From Dictyobacter formicarum (GTDB lineage: Bacteria > Chloroflexota > Ktedonobacteria > Ktedonobacterales > Ktedonobacteraceae), in the NCBI RefSeq assembly GCF_016587435.1, contig NZ_BNJJ01000014.1, positions 186,001 through 250,000 on the forward strand: a stretch of 64,000 nt of DNA, given 5' to 3'. This document shows positions 44,022-52,456 of this stretch, piece after piece (positions within the stretch are counted from its first letter, which is position 1; every line of letters begins with the position of its first letter). The notes beneath the pieces were generated by a model. It saw only the letters and a list, made by a program, of their open reading frames with translations. It was not told where the DNA came from and searched no databases. A program made the translations under genes and the position numbers.

Positions 44022-44260
44022 GCACCATTAAACTCATCTCCGCTGTAAAGGCGCACCTAAAGCAATATAGGGCGCATATTGCAAGCAGTCTTTTGAAGTT
44101 TCCTGACGACATTTGTGTGTTGGGCTCTGCCGGTTGTTTTTTACTTTAAAACACTGACCGCTTGCTTTCCTCATTTACGGTCGAGATCATTTTTGCAGCT
44201 ATAGATTTTTTATTACTAGCCTTTTTCAGGCTATTCAGCATAGAGTGAGGATTGTATCAG
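44022..44260 (+). promoter_or_regulatory. Attenuator-like region with alternative helices
   Basis: Helix 1 pairs GCGC(A)CCTA (44051-44059) with TAGGGCGC (44068-44075). Helix 2 pairs GCAATAT (44062-44068) with ATATTGC (44076-44082). They interlock and cannot form together because the connecting loops are too short. Helix 2 is followed by AAGCAGTCTTTT. A later 6-bp hairpin TAGCCT/AGGCTA (about 44217-44233) precedes the ribosome site GTGAGGA. Confidence 0.5.
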
Positions 44261-44896
44261 ATGTTACAATACAATTTGCCAGTGCGGGTGGATAAGATAG
44301 ATTCATTATCTGTCAATAAAGTTGCTAAAGGCCGAATTGATTTGATTGTATTACGCCATATGGCACGCCAGTTGCTTTTGACCCTGTTGACGATGGAACA
44401 CCAGGCCAGCATGATGAATTTCCCGGTGGTTTATGAACTCAATGAGCGCCAGTTATGCCTGCATCGGATCGTTTTCTACCGTCCCGAGGCGCTGCATGCA
44501 GAAGAGACACTATCATTTGTGGGCTTTGTCAGTGGACGGCAGCCGACAAATGACCATACTTTGAATGAGGAACTTTTCCAGGTGGACCGGCAAATGCTTG
44601 AAAAGCTCAAGCATATTCCAGGCTTGCTGGCCTATTCATCTCTGGAACTGCGTCCCGGGCGCTGGTATAACCTGGTTATGATGCAGACCCTTGATGTGAA
44701 AGCGAATTTGAAGGGCATCGATATGCATCAGCATGCGGCCTATCACCTGGCTCCACGCACTTATGATTGGATTCGTATTCATAGTGGGATTTTTCCTGGA
44801 GGGCTATCAAAAAATGTCCCACAGTTGCTCAAGACCAAACATTATGCTTTTCAGCATGAGACGAACAATTTCCAGATGCATGAGTTTGTTTATTAA
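44261..44896 (+). CDS. Uncharacterised protein, first gene after the leader
   Basis: A 211-residue soluble protein. I do not recognise a family. The middle has hydrophobic helices (VLRHMARQLLLTLLTMEHQ) and beta strands (ERQLCLHRIVFYRP, GLLAYSSLELRPGRWYNLVMM). The C-terminal YHLAPRTYDWIRIHSGIFPGG is rich in aromatic residues and His. The part around LAYSSLELRPGRWYNLVM-QTLD resembles a ferredoxin-like dimeric barrel of small monooxygenases, but this is only an impression. ATG 44261 has GTGAGGA 9 nt upstream; the TTG three codons earlier is unlikely. The next gene starts 20 bp after its stop. Confidence 0.6.
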   Translation: MLQYNLPVRVDKIDSLSVNKVAKGRIDLIVLRHMARQLLLTLLTMEHQASMMNFPVVYELNERQLCLHRIVFYRPEALHAEETLSFVGFVSGRQPTNDHTLNEELFQVDRQMLEKLKHIPGLLAYSSLELRPGRWYNLVMMQTLDVKANLKGIDMHQHAAYHLAPRTYDWIRIHSGIFPGGLSKNVPQLLKTKHYAFQHETNNFQMHEFVY

Positions 44897-44916
44897 CTGA
44901 TAGACAAGGATAGTTT

Positions 44917-45744
44917 ATGTCAGAGGGAGGACACGGCGTGTCTGTGCTGCGGTGCGCCAACTTTCTATCGTCGTTGTTACAGGAAACCTATGCGGCGCTG
45001 GCAGCTTATATTGGTCGGCAACTCGGCACAGAGATAGTTTTCAGTGCCGGATATAACCTGGATGAATTTCAGACCGGCCAGATCGACGTTGGCTTTCTGT
45101 GTGGTCTGCTCTATGTACGCTTGCGGGCTACTCCAGAGGATCCAGTTGAACTGCTGGCTGCTCCTGTGTTGTTGCCGGAGCGTTATCAGCAGCAGCCCCG
45201 ATATTTTTCGGACGTGGTTGTGCGGCACGAGAGCGCTGTGAAGAGCTTTGCCGATCTGCGTGGAAGGACCTGGGCCTATAATGAAGAGGCTTCACACTCC
45301 GGCTATAATCTCGTACAGTATAGCCTGTTGGAGCGGCAGCAAACGGCCAGCTATTTTGGACGAACCATCAGGTCGGGCTCCCACTTGCAGTCCTTGCAAC
45401 TGGTACTGCAAGGACAGGCAGACGCCACAGCCATTGACTCCCATATGCTGGATGTCCTTCTGCAACGAAACCCACAATTGTCCTCCGAGATTCGCGTTAT
45501 TGATATGTTGGGTCCTTCAACGATCCCACCGATTGTAGCCGCGCGGCGCCTGCCGGTTCCGCTCAAACAGCAAATCCAGCATAGCTTGCTCCACATGCAT
45601 GAAGATGCTCGGCAGTCGGCCTTGCTGCGAGCCGGAGGAATTGAGCGCCTGGTAGCCGTTCAGGATGAAGATTATAATGATATTCGCGCCATGCTGGCCC
45701 GTGTGCGCGCGGCCGAGCAACACCGCGTCAATATCATGTTATAA
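44917..45744 (+). CDS. PhnD-like substrate-binding protein without signal peptide
   Basis: A 275-residue protein of the phosphonate/sulfonate-type binding fold. SVLRCANFLSSLLQETYAALAAYIGRQLG and FQTGQIDVGFLCGLLYVRL match the PhnD-type N-lobe, and LRGRTWAYNEEASHSGYNLVQ with LVLQGQADATAIDSHML the second lobe. There is no signal peptide, lipobox or membrane segment, so it should be cytosolic, unlike transport receptors. No permease or ATPase gene is adjacent. It may be an intracellular ligand sensor or an enzyme-associated protein. AAGGATAG precedes the ATG. Confidence 0.78.
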   Translation: MSEGGHGVSVLRCANFLSSLLQETYAALAAYIGRQLGTEIVFSAGYNLDEFQTGQIDVGFLCGLLYVRLRATPEDPVELLAAPVLLPERYQQQPRYFSDVVVRHESAVKSFADLRGRTWAYNEEASHSGYNLVQYSLLERQQTASYFGRTIRSGSHLQSLQLVLQGQADATAIDSHMLDVLLQRNPQLSSEIRVIDMLGPSTIPPIVAARRLPVPLKQQIQHSLLHMHEDARQSALLRAGGIERLVAVQDEDYNDIRAMLARVRAAEQHRVNIML

Positions 45745-45840
45745 CGCCCACATTGTTGTGCTTCTATAAGCTATAATAGGGGTTGTATACACGAGTGCAT
45801 TGTGCATAAATCACACTACTGGAAGGACAGACGTGAGGAT
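45745..45840 (+). promoter_or_regulatory. Possible internal promoter before the LLM gene
   Basis: A perfect TATAAT (45772-45777) lies about 64 bp before the start, but no good -35 box is found at the right distance. Read-through from the upstream operon is equally possible. Confidence 0.35.
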
Positions 45841-46920
45841 ATGACGACTGCGAGTGAGACAGGCAATGGAGCTGAGCACAATATACCAGATTATCGTTCT
45901 CATATTGGCCTGGTAGCGGACTCCCCTAATTTTCCGTCCGCCTGGGATCAGGTAGTAGAGAAGGTGCGTCTGGCTGATGAACTGGGCTATGATTCGGTCT
46001 GGCTGGGCGAGTCCTGGGGTTATGAACTTTTTACTTCGATGTCAGACTTGGTGCGGGCTACTAAGAGGATCAAAATCGGGGCCGGCATCGCCAATATTTA
46101 TTCGCGTACCCCGGCTGTAATTGCCAGCACGGTCGCCACGCTGGATGAGCGCTCCGGTGGCCGTATTTTACTGGGCCTGGGACCGTCGGGAGCACAGGTA
46201 ATTGAGCACTGGCATGGCGTGTCCTTTGAGAAGCCGCTGCAGCGTACACGTGAGTATGTTGAGATTATCCGTACTATTTTGCGCGGCGATAAGCTGATCC
46301 ACAAAGGGGAAATTTTTCAGTTGGAGCGCGGCTTTAAGCTGCGTTTTAAAGCCACGCGTCCGAATCTGCCGATCTATATCGCGGCCATGGGACCCAAAAA
46401 TGTTTTTCAAACAGGCGAAATCGCCGATGGTGTCCTGCCGGTGTACTGGCCTGCTACACGCTGGGGATCACTGCGTGAGCAACTGGATGCCGGTTCGTTG
46501 TCCGCTGGCCGCTCGGCCCATAGCGCAGCCATTGCTCCTTACATTACCAGCGTCATTTTGCCTGATGGAGCCAGCGAAGCAGAGTGGCAGGCAGCCCGTT
46601 TTAAAGCTGCCTCACCGCTAGCTTATTATATCGGAAAAATGGGCGTGTATTATGCACAGATGCTGAGCCGCAATGGCTTTGAAGAGGATGTTCAGGCCGT
46701 TCAGGCTGGCTGGCAGCAAGGCATGAAATCGGCTATAGAGGCAGTCAGCCCGCGCTTATTGGAGGCCACAACTATTATCGGGACCGCGCAGGAGTGCGCC
46801 GCTAAATTAGATAGCTGGGGAGCCATGGGCGTGGACGAACCATTATTGTCCATGCCCGATGGCTCGATCGATGAAGCCGCTGCTCAACTTTCCGCACTTA
46901 AAGAGGCGCTGGCCGTATAG
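45841..46920 (+). CDS. LLM-class flavin-dependent oxidoreductase
   Basis: A 359-residue luciferase-like TIM barrel. AWDQVVEKVRLADELGYDSVWLGESWGYE, IKIGAGIANIYSRTPAVIA and GGRILLGLGPSG are the family's strand motifs; the last binds flavin phosphate. Such enzymes use FMN or F420; members include F420-dependent reductases and alkanesulfonate or methanesulfonate monooxygenases. Which cofactor applies cannot be decided here, though the sulfur-leader context makes a desulfonation role worth testing. ATG 45841 has GAGG only 2-3 nt away and GGAAGG 15 nt away, so the start is somewhat uncertain. Its 3' end overlaps the convergent M48 gene by 37 bp. Confidence 0.85.
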   Translation: MTTASETGNGAEHNIPDYRSHIGLVADSPNFPSAWDQVVEKVRLADELGYDSVWLGESWGYELFTSMSDLVRATKRIKIGAGIANIYSRTPAVIASTVATLDERSGGRILLGLGPSGAQVIEHWHGVSFEKPLQRTREYVEIIRTILRGDKLIHKGEIFQLERGFKLRFKATRPNLPIYIAAMGPKNVFQTGEIADGVLPVYWPATRWGSLREQLDAGSLSAGRSAHSAAIAPYITSVILPDGASEAEWQAARFKAASPLAYYIGKMGVYYAQMLSRNGFEEDVQAVQAGWQQGMKSAIEAVSPRLLEATTIIGTAQECAAKLDSWGAMGVDEPLLSMPDGSIDEAAAQLSALKEALAV

Positions 46921-48080
46921 CCTGCGCGGCTCGCAAACTCGTCAGCATGCTGCAAGCGTTTCTTGATCGATGGATGCGAGTGGAAGAGGAACTCAATGAT
47001 GGGCGCCGGTTCAACCTCTGACAGATTCTGGTTGGCCAGGCGCCTCATCGCGCTCTTAAACGCCTCTATCTTGTGCGTCGAAGTGAGCGCATACTCATCC
47101 GCCTGATACTCAATCACGCGGCTATAGCCATTGCTGAGCGGCATAATGATAAAGCTAAAGACGCCCAGCAGGGTAAAGAAGAATGGCAGCGTGGCTGGAT
47201 CGGTCAGTGAGCGATAGTAGTGTTGCTGATCGACGACCCAGTGAAAGACGACATTGACCAGAAAGAGTCCAACCAGCATCAACACCGTTTGACTGGCAAT
47301 CAGCTTCCAGATGTCGCGGTGGACGTGATGCCCCAGTTCATGGGCCAGCACCACCTCAATCTCATCGATCGTATAGCGATCGGTCATCGTATCTCCCAGC
47401 ACAATACGCCGCGTATTGCCCAGACCCATCAACGCCGCATTGGTGGCGGTCGTCTTATGGCTCATCCGCATCGAGAAGACGCCTTTTACCCGCGTATTGG
47501 CCTGTTCCGCCAGCTTCAGCAGGCGCTGCACCAGCTCACCATCCGGTAGCGGCGTGAATTTATAGAATAGCGGGAAGATCAGGACAGGTGCCAGGTTGGC
47601 CATCAGTACCGAGAAGAACAGGATAACCAGAGCTGCCCAGAGCCACCAGAGCTGTGGTTGAAAGGAGAGCAGGGCATAGACCAGCGAAATAAAAAACGCT
47701 TCCAGCAACAGATTTAAGCCCAGGCCAATTCCCACTTCACGTAACCAGGCGGGCAGGCTCATCACCGAAATACCATAGCGATGCGGCAGTACAAAACCAG
47801 AATAATAGGATAAGGGCGAGGTCAGTAATTCGTATAGTATTGTAATCAATACGCAATAGACAATGATCTGCCAGGGAAACCAATCTGCTTGGGGTTGCCA
47901 GTTCAGAAGTGGTAGCCAATTAGTGGCCTCCTGAATAAGATCGCGGAACCACCTGTCCAGTCCCGCACCCAGCACGATCAAGATACTGAGTACCCCGATT
48001 CCCATGCTAATATATGAGATGCGGCGGCGCGTGCGGGCATATTCACGCGCTTTTTGCTGTCGTTCGACATCAATTTCCAT
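46884..48080 (-). CDS. M48-family zinc metalloprotease (Ste24/CAAX-protease-like)
   Basis: A 398-residue membrane protease. The zinc motif is VVLAHELGHHVHRD, with the third ligand in the YQADEYALT segment. Several membrane helices precede it (IGVLSILIVLGAGLDRWF, WQIIVYCVLITILYELLTSPLSYY, LGLNLLLEAFFISLVYALL), matching the Ste24/M48A layout; MSHKTTATNAALMGLGNTRRIVLGDTM is the conserved segment after it. In bacteria such proteases act in membrane protein quality control. The ATG at 48080 is chosen by AAAGGAAG 9 nt upstream; the longer frame adds 37 unrelated residues. Tail-to-tail overlap with the LLM gene. Confidence 0.9.
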   Translation of the reverse strand: MEIDVERQQKAREYARTRRRISYISMGIGVLSILIVLGAGLDRWFRDLIQEATNWLPLLNWQPQADWFPWQIIVYCVLITILYELLTSPLSYYSGFVLPHRYGISVMSLPAWLREVGIGLGLNLLLEAFFISLVYALLSFQPQLWWLWAALVILFFSVLMANLAPVLIFPLFYKFTPLPDGELVQRLLKLAEQANTRVKGVFSMRMSHKTTATNAALMGLGNTRRIVLGDTMTDRYTIDEIEVVLAHELGHHVHRDIWKLIASQTVLMLVGLFLVNVVFHWVVDQQHYYRSLTDPATLPFFFTLLGVFSFIIMPLSNGYSRVIEYQADEYALTSTHKIEAFKSAMRRLANQNLSEVEPAPIIEFLFHSHPSIKKRLQHADEFASRAGYTASASLSAES

Positions 48081-48129
48081 GCCTGTTACTTCCTTTGGAT
48101 CGGCAAGGTGAAAAGTAAAAATGCAACGT

Positions 48130-48471
48130 TCAATAAATGACCAGAGAAAACCCATGTTTAATGGTAACGGCACGCTTCGATTTAGCCGCACGCCAGGCAG
48201 TTTTACTCATGCCGACGCGCTTGCGGAGATCATTGAGCTGTTCTTCTGAGAAGTGTTCTGAGGCGGCGATTACAACGCGACGTAGCTCTGCACGGATAGC
48301 ATTGATGCGATTCTCTAGCTCTGCCAGCCGGTGGGCATCATGCGGTAGCCCTTGAATCGCCAATCGGGCGAGGTCGGCCCATTGACTGGCAGGCACACGC
48401 ATAGCTTCAACGCGCTCTTTAATAAAGATGGTAACTTCATCAAAGTTTGGTACAGCTGTCAGGTCAGTCAT
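48130..48471 (-). CDS. Uncharacterised 113-residue helical protein
   Basis: Mostly helical: LENRINAIRAELRRVVIAASEHFSEEQLNDLRKRVGM forms a coiled-coil-like stretch. It ends with a basic segment (WRAAKSKRAVTIKHG) that could bind nucleic acid. No family recognised. GAGGAGAGC sits before the ATG, and the gene lies 50 bp upstream of the M48 protease on the same strand, so an operon is likely. Confidence 0.65.
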   Translation of the reverse strand: MTDLTAVPNFDEVTIFIKERVEAMRVPASQWADLARLAIQGLPHDAHRLAELENRINAIRAELRRVVIAASEHFSEEQLNDLRKRVGMSKTAWRAAKSKRAVTIKHGFSLVIY

Positions 48472-48641
48472 GCTAAGCTCTCCTCTTGATGGATAACAGA
48501 ACTCAGTGGAACTGGAATGACATCCTTATCGTACCAAAGATCCATACAAGCGAACCGCATCCTGTGGCGTGGATATTAGATCGAGGGGCTGGGAAGTGCC
48601 ACACGACCGTGAGGCTCCTCCCAGACGCACCTCTGAGAATT

Positions 48642-49388
48642 CTAGGTTAAACTGCGATGTAGATCTTCGAAAGAAAGACGCGCGCTCTCCAGGGACGGAA
48701 TGGCGGGCTGGTCATTCTCAACAATAAAAGCTGTGGCACCAGCGGCTTGACCGGCTTCGATATAGCCAGCAATATCCAGCGTGCCCGCGCCAACCTCGGT
48801 AAACTTACGATCTGGTGTCATATCTTTCAGATGCAGGGTGGCGATGCGACTACTGTGCTTATTGATAAACGCGATCGGATCGACCCCGGCAAATGCGGTC
48901 CAGAACGTATCCAATTCGAATTTAACCAGGTTAGCATCTGTAGAGGCAATTAACCGGTCGAGAAGCGACTGGCCATTGACCTGTGCAAACTCAAAATCGT
49001 GGTTATGGTAAGCCAGCGTCAAACCGCGATCCTTACAAATCTGCCCATACTCATTCAACTGATCAGCGAATTTTTTAAAAGACTCTTCTTGTGTCAGCAG
49101 ATCTTTGTTGATCCACGGAATAATTAAATAAGGACTGCCGATTTCCAGGCAGTAATCAATTTCACGCTGGACGTCTTGCTCAACCTGACCTAACCCCACA
49201 TGGCTGCCGACCGTCTTTAAGCCAAAATCGGCGAGGATCGCGGCCAGTTCTTTCGAGCTAAAATCTCCATAGCCAGCGAACTCAACGCCAGGATAACCAA
49301 TCTCCGCAACAGCGCGCAGCGTCTCTTTAAAGTTTTTAGCAGTCTCATCACGTACGGTATACAACTGCAATGCTATAGTGTCAGTCAT
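48642..49388 (-). CDS. Sugar phosphate isomerase/epimerase-like TIM-barrel protein
   Basis: A 248-residue xylose-isomerase-like barrel (AP_endonuc_2 family). IALQLYTVRDETAKNFKETLRAVAEIGYPGVEFAGYG is the usual first strand-helix pair. Metal ligands are plausible in LTLAYHNHDFEFA, VKFELDTFWT, ATLHLKDMTP and FIVENDQP. The family isomerises or epimerises sugars and sugar acids, or acts in inositol breakdown; substrate unknown. GGGAG precedes the ATG. A second barrel of the same superfamily lies at 51664 on the other side of the IS element. Confidence 0.87.
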   Translation of the reverse strand: MTDTIALQLYTVRDETAKNFKETLRAVAEIGYPGVEFAGYGDFSSKELAAILADFGLKTVGSHVGLGQVEQDVQREIDYCLEIGSPYLIIPWINKDLLTQEESFKKFADQLNEYGQICKDRGLTLAYHNHDFEFAQVNGQSLLDRLIASTDANLVKFELDTFWTAFAGVDPIAFINKHSSRIATLHLKDMTPDRKFTEVGAGTLDIAGYIEAGQAAGATAFIVENDQPAIPSLESARLSFEDLHRSLT

Positions 49389-49892
49389 GAAAACTCCCTA
49401 CTACTGATGATGAATAGGTGATGTAAGGCTCATCGTTGCCCCAACTTACCCTAAGTATACCACCTTTGGAATGAACAATGGTCCCTTTCGTAGGTTAATC
49501 ATATTTGCGTAAAAATATTGCCATATGAATCAAAATGAATGACTAAATGTCCTACATTTTTTGAAGTACTCGCGAAAGATTGTACATTTCTTTCACCCAT
49601 TTACTATGGAGCTTTGATGTAACCTCAGGACTTTCTGGTTCTCGTTTTTGCCGCCTGCGGCGGCGGAGAGGGGAAGGAGGTTGTGGGGAACTTGATCATG
49701 CTCCCAGCATGCTCGCCCACACCCCGGCAAGGGGACGGCCGTCCTTACAGGTATAGGTTTTGCAGGGGCTACGCCCCTGAGGCCCCTTGATGCCGCCCGC
49801 AGGGCGGCATGAGGAGAGGAGGAGTTGGGGGCACAGCTTGATCATGCCCCCGGCATGCTCGCCAAACCCCCAGTCAAGGGGCTGACCGCCCC
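49389..49892. repeat. Spacer with tandem degenerate GC-rich repeats
   Basis: Two related units lie in tandem: 49670-49740 (GGTTGTGGGGAACTTGATCA then GCATGCTCGCCCACACCCC) and 49822-49892 (AGTTGGGGGCACAGCTTGAT then GGCATGCTCGCCAAACCCC). Each follows a GCCGCC/GGCGGC palindrome (TGCCGCCTGCGGCGGC; TGCCGCCCGCAGGGCGGCAT). After unit one comes GGGACGGCCGTCCTTACAGG and TATAGGTTTT (49732-49760), which is repeated in inverse at 51457-51489 beyond the IS. Short ORFs here are not credible. Confidence 0.65.
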
Positions 49893-51406
49893 ATAGGTGC
49901 GAACGTAAGCAGTACATGAACAATTGAATCAACGAAAGAGACCTCATAAGGATGAGAGATACAGCGTCTGGGCCAGTTGCGTGACCGTCTCTGATTCCTG
50001 ATGTACGCGGTTTTGTGGATGATACATCAGCACAGGGTGCAACTGTGACAGTGACGCTCGAATCTGCGACCACGTCCAAGTGCCCACGATCATTGTGCGT
50101 AGGCTTTGAGCGAGCAGAGCACATATCGCCCAGGTACTCACTGGTCCGGCTGCGTGCTTTGTCGGCTTGCTTGGCAATGCACGACGCACTTGGCTGACTT
50201 GCTGTTCCAGTAAGATCCAGCCTACCATCATGGCAGCCAAGACCGCTTGATTGCTTTGGAAGTGTTCACTGCGCAATCGGTGCAAACGCACCAGTTGCTT
50301 GATGCGCTTGAAGAGCAGTTCTATCTGCCAGCGCGTGCGATACAGCATCAGCACCTGCTCTGCTGACCAATGATCTGCGGGCAGAGACGTGAGCACCACC
50401 AACCAATCAGCGATCTGGATCGTCAATGCCTGGTTGGTGCTCCCATTCTTGCGTGCCTTGGCCTTGCGCTTGCTGTGCGCTCGTTTGGCCGCCTCAGGGC
50501 TCAGATGAACCGCCAGCAGGCGCATAGGCTGCTGACGCTTCCGCACCTGGAACACGACGCTGGCTTCTCCCTTGCCGGTTGGCTCCAATTGGCTCAGCCA
50601 GCCAGAGAGATCAAATGGCGTCTGGCCGTCGGCCTCAAGCAACGGCATAGTGGACCAATGCAAACGGGTCACGACATCGACCCCTTCATCCAGTTGATCG
50701 AGGATCGCTTGGCGACGACAATAGGCACTGTCACCGACAAAGATGTCTCCACGATGTCCATGGAAGTGTTTGAGCCCTTCGCCTACATGGTGATCCGTCA
50801 ACAGAACCTGGTCTAACCGTTTGCCAAGCAGATCATAACTGCAGTGCAAACGGCGACTTTCTCCCGAGCGTTTCCAGGTGCGGAGATGGGTGGCATCTAC
50901 CAGACGGATTCGTCCGGTGAAGTCCTTGGGCAGATCCAGTACCTCCTCTGGCTGAGTGGACACCAACAGCGTTTGCACGATCGCAAGCAACCAACTGGAG
51001 GATTGACGTGTCCGTTTGGCCCACGAACGGGCTCCATTGGTACTGAGTCCCGTGCTCACTGACCAGGTTCCGACCTCACGGAAAGAACCCAGGCAAAACA
51101 CATAGGCAAAAATGCCACGCAGCAAATCGGTTGGGCACCGCAATCCATTGGCGCGTGTAAAAGCGTGATGGATGAAGGCTTGCTCATTGACGTCCGGCGG
51201 TAAAAGGGCAATGATCTCTTGCCATTGGGCATCATCCATCTGGCCCAGGGATTGCTCTGTCAGACATTTTTGCGTATGATGGGGTCGGCTTGACATGGTT
51301 TTTCTCCTTCGTCACGTTTTGGTTTTTGTAACGATACCAGAGAAAGACCGTGTTTGGCCTCTTTTTTTCGTTGTTCAAGTACTATTGTGCTTACGTTCGC
51401 ACCTAT
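49893..51406. mobile_element. IS4-family insertion sequence, 1514 bp, apparently intact
   Basis: Perfect 19-bp terminal inverted repeats (ATAGGTGCGAACGTAAGCA at 49893-49911, its complement at 51388-51406) with weaker similarity inward. The same 14-bp word GGGCTGACCGCCCC flanks both ends (49879-49892 and 51407-51420). Because its ends are complementary, the true target duplication could be 8-14 bp. Carries one full transposase gene, so the insertion looks recent. Confidence 0.9.
49944..51296 (-). CDS. IS4-family DDE transposase
   Basis: A 450-residue transposase with the complete catalytic triad in context: RLVDATHLRTW (first Asp), GDIFVGDSAYCRR (second Asp) and YRTRWQIELLFKRIKQL, the IS4 signature with the final Glu. 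The N-terminal helical part (QWQEIIALLPPDVNEQAFIH) should bind the inverted repeats. GAAGGAG precedes the ATG. No frameshift or stop, so it is probably active. Confidence 0.95.
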   Translation of the reverse strand: MSSRPHHTQKCLTEQSLGQMDDAQWQEIIALLPPDVNEQAFIHHAFTRANGLRCPTDLLRGIFAYVFCLGSFREVGTWSVSTGLSTNGARSWAKRTRQSSSWLLAIVQTLLVSTQPEEVLDLPKDFTGRIRLVDATHLRTWKRSGESRRLHCSYDLLGKRLDQVLLTDHHVGEGLKHFHGHRGDIFVGDSAYCRRQAILDQLDEGVDVVTRLHWSTMPLLEADGQTPFDLSGWLSQLEPTGKGEASVVFQVRKRQQPMRLLAVHLSPEAAKRAHSKRKAKARKNGSTNQALTIQIADWLVVLTSLPADHWSAEQVLMLYRTRWQIELLFKRIKQLVRLHRLRSEHFQSNQAVLAAMMVGWILLEQQVSQVRRALPSKPTKHAAGPVSTWAICALLAQSLRTMIVGTWTWSQIRASLSQLHPVLMYHPQNRVHQESETVTQLAQTLYLSSL

Positions 51407-51420
51407 GGGCTGACCGCCCC

Positions 51421-51566
51421 TTGCATCCCTGCTTGCCTGGCGCGAATCCAAAAAACCTATACCTGTAAGGACGGCCGTCCCCCTGCACCCCTGCTCTAGC
51501 ATTGGAAGGCCCTGCTTACACACAGGGCTTTCGTTCGGGGGCAGCAAAATAGGGTACAATAAAAGA
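51421..51566. repeat. Right-hand repeat remnant beyond the IS
   Basis: Continues the repeat split by the IS; 51457-51489 carries the inverse of the ACGGCCGTCCTTACAGGTAT motif seen at 49735. CCCTG/CAGGG forms a small hairpin near 51510. TACAAT at 51555-51560 is a possible -10 box. Confidence 0.5.
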
Positions 51567-51601
51567 GAGTACGTACAAAGTCGTACTCCTCATTTTTTTT
51601 G
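51567..51601 (+). terminator. Terminator hairpin upstream of the isomerase gene
   Basis: GAGTACG (51567-51573) pairs with CGTACTC (51582-51588) and is followed by CTCATTTTTTTTG. It lies about 65 bp before the next gene and just after a TACAAT box, so it may be a leader attenuator or may insulate the gene from the IS side. Confidence 0.6.
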
Positions 51602-51663
51602 TAGTAAGAATTGTCTGGTTCCTTATTTTGTGCAGTCACATATTGACAAGGAAGGGATATGCT

Positions 51664-52431
51664 ATGAAACAGTCGTTTGCCTGGTGGTGTTATGCGCGAG
51701 CGGGACTGGCGCCTGATAAACTGTTGCGCACAGCTGCTGAGATTGGCTATCAGGGCGTGGATTTGATTGATCAGCAATACTGGTCCCTGGCCAGAGAGCA
51801 TGGGTTGCGTATTGCGTCGTTTAGAGGCCATGACTCGATTGAAAATGGATTGAATCGGCGGGATCAGCATGAGCGCATCGAGCAAGAGATTCTGGCTAAG
51901 CTTGAACTGGCAAAGGAGTGGGATATCCCGACTCTGATCTGTTTCAGTGGCAGTCGGGACGGTCTATCAGATGAAGAGGGGGCCGAGAATACTGCTGAAG
52001 GGCTACGGCGTGTGGCTAAGGCCGCTGAAGAGGCCAATGTTACCCTGATTGTTGAGCTGCTGAACAGTAAAGTGGATCATCCAGATTATCAATGCGATAA
52101 AACGGCCTGGGGTGTGCGCGTATGCGACCTGGTTAATTCGCCCAACGTCAAGCTGCTCTATGATATTTATCATATGCAGATCATGGAAGGCGATCTCATT
52201 CGTACTATTCAGCAGTATCATCCCTATTTTGCCCACTATCATACCGCTGGCAATCCCGGCCGCCATGACATCGATGAGACACAGGAGATCTATTATCCCC
52301 CGATCTACCAGGCCATTCGCGCCACTGGTTATAGCGGCTATATTGCTCACGAGTTTATCCCCAAAGGTGATCCTTTGCAGGCTTTGCGGGTAGCTTTTGC
52401 TGACTGCGAGCAGAGCAAGGAAGAAGGATGA
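51664..52431 (+). CDS. Hydroxypyruvate isomerase-like TIM-barrel protein
   Basis: A 255-residue xylose-isomerase-like barrel. The N-terminus [35 protein letters not shown], the [32 protein letters not shown] segment, [19 protein letters not shown] and [19 protein letters not shown] are typical of hydroxypyruvate isomerase-type enzymes; [20 protein letters not shown] and [10 protein letters not shown] supply the final metal ligands. Glyoxylate/tartronate or inositol-type sugar acid metabolism is likely; no glyoxylate carboligase is nearby. ATG 51664 is chosen by GGAAGGG upstream and by the family start. Confidence 0.88.
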   Translation: MKQSFAWWCYARAGLAPDKLLRTAAEIGYQGVDLIDQQYWSLAREHGLRIASFRGHDSIENGLNRRDQHERIEQEILAKLELAKEWDIPTLICFSGSRDGLSDEEGAENTAEGLRRVAKAAEEANVTLIVELLNSKVDHPDYQCDKTAWGVRVCDLVNSPNVKLLYDIYHMQIMEGDLIRTIQQYHPYFAHYHTAGNPGRHDIDETQEIYYPPIYQAIRATGYSGYIAHEFIPKGDPLQALRVAFADCEQSKEEG

Positions 52432-52435
52432 TTGT

Positions 52436-52456
52436 CACTACTGGCGACTAGTAGTG
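52436..52456. terminator. Small hairpin between convergent genes
   Basis: CACTACT / AGTAGTG, 7 bp with a 7-nt loop, spanning the stop codon of the pseudokinase gene. Possibly a weak terminator. Confidence 0.4.

Noticed and set aside
49660..49892. CRISPR-like repeat pair
   Set aside because: Only two degenerate units of about 150 bp, no regular spacers, no cas genes.
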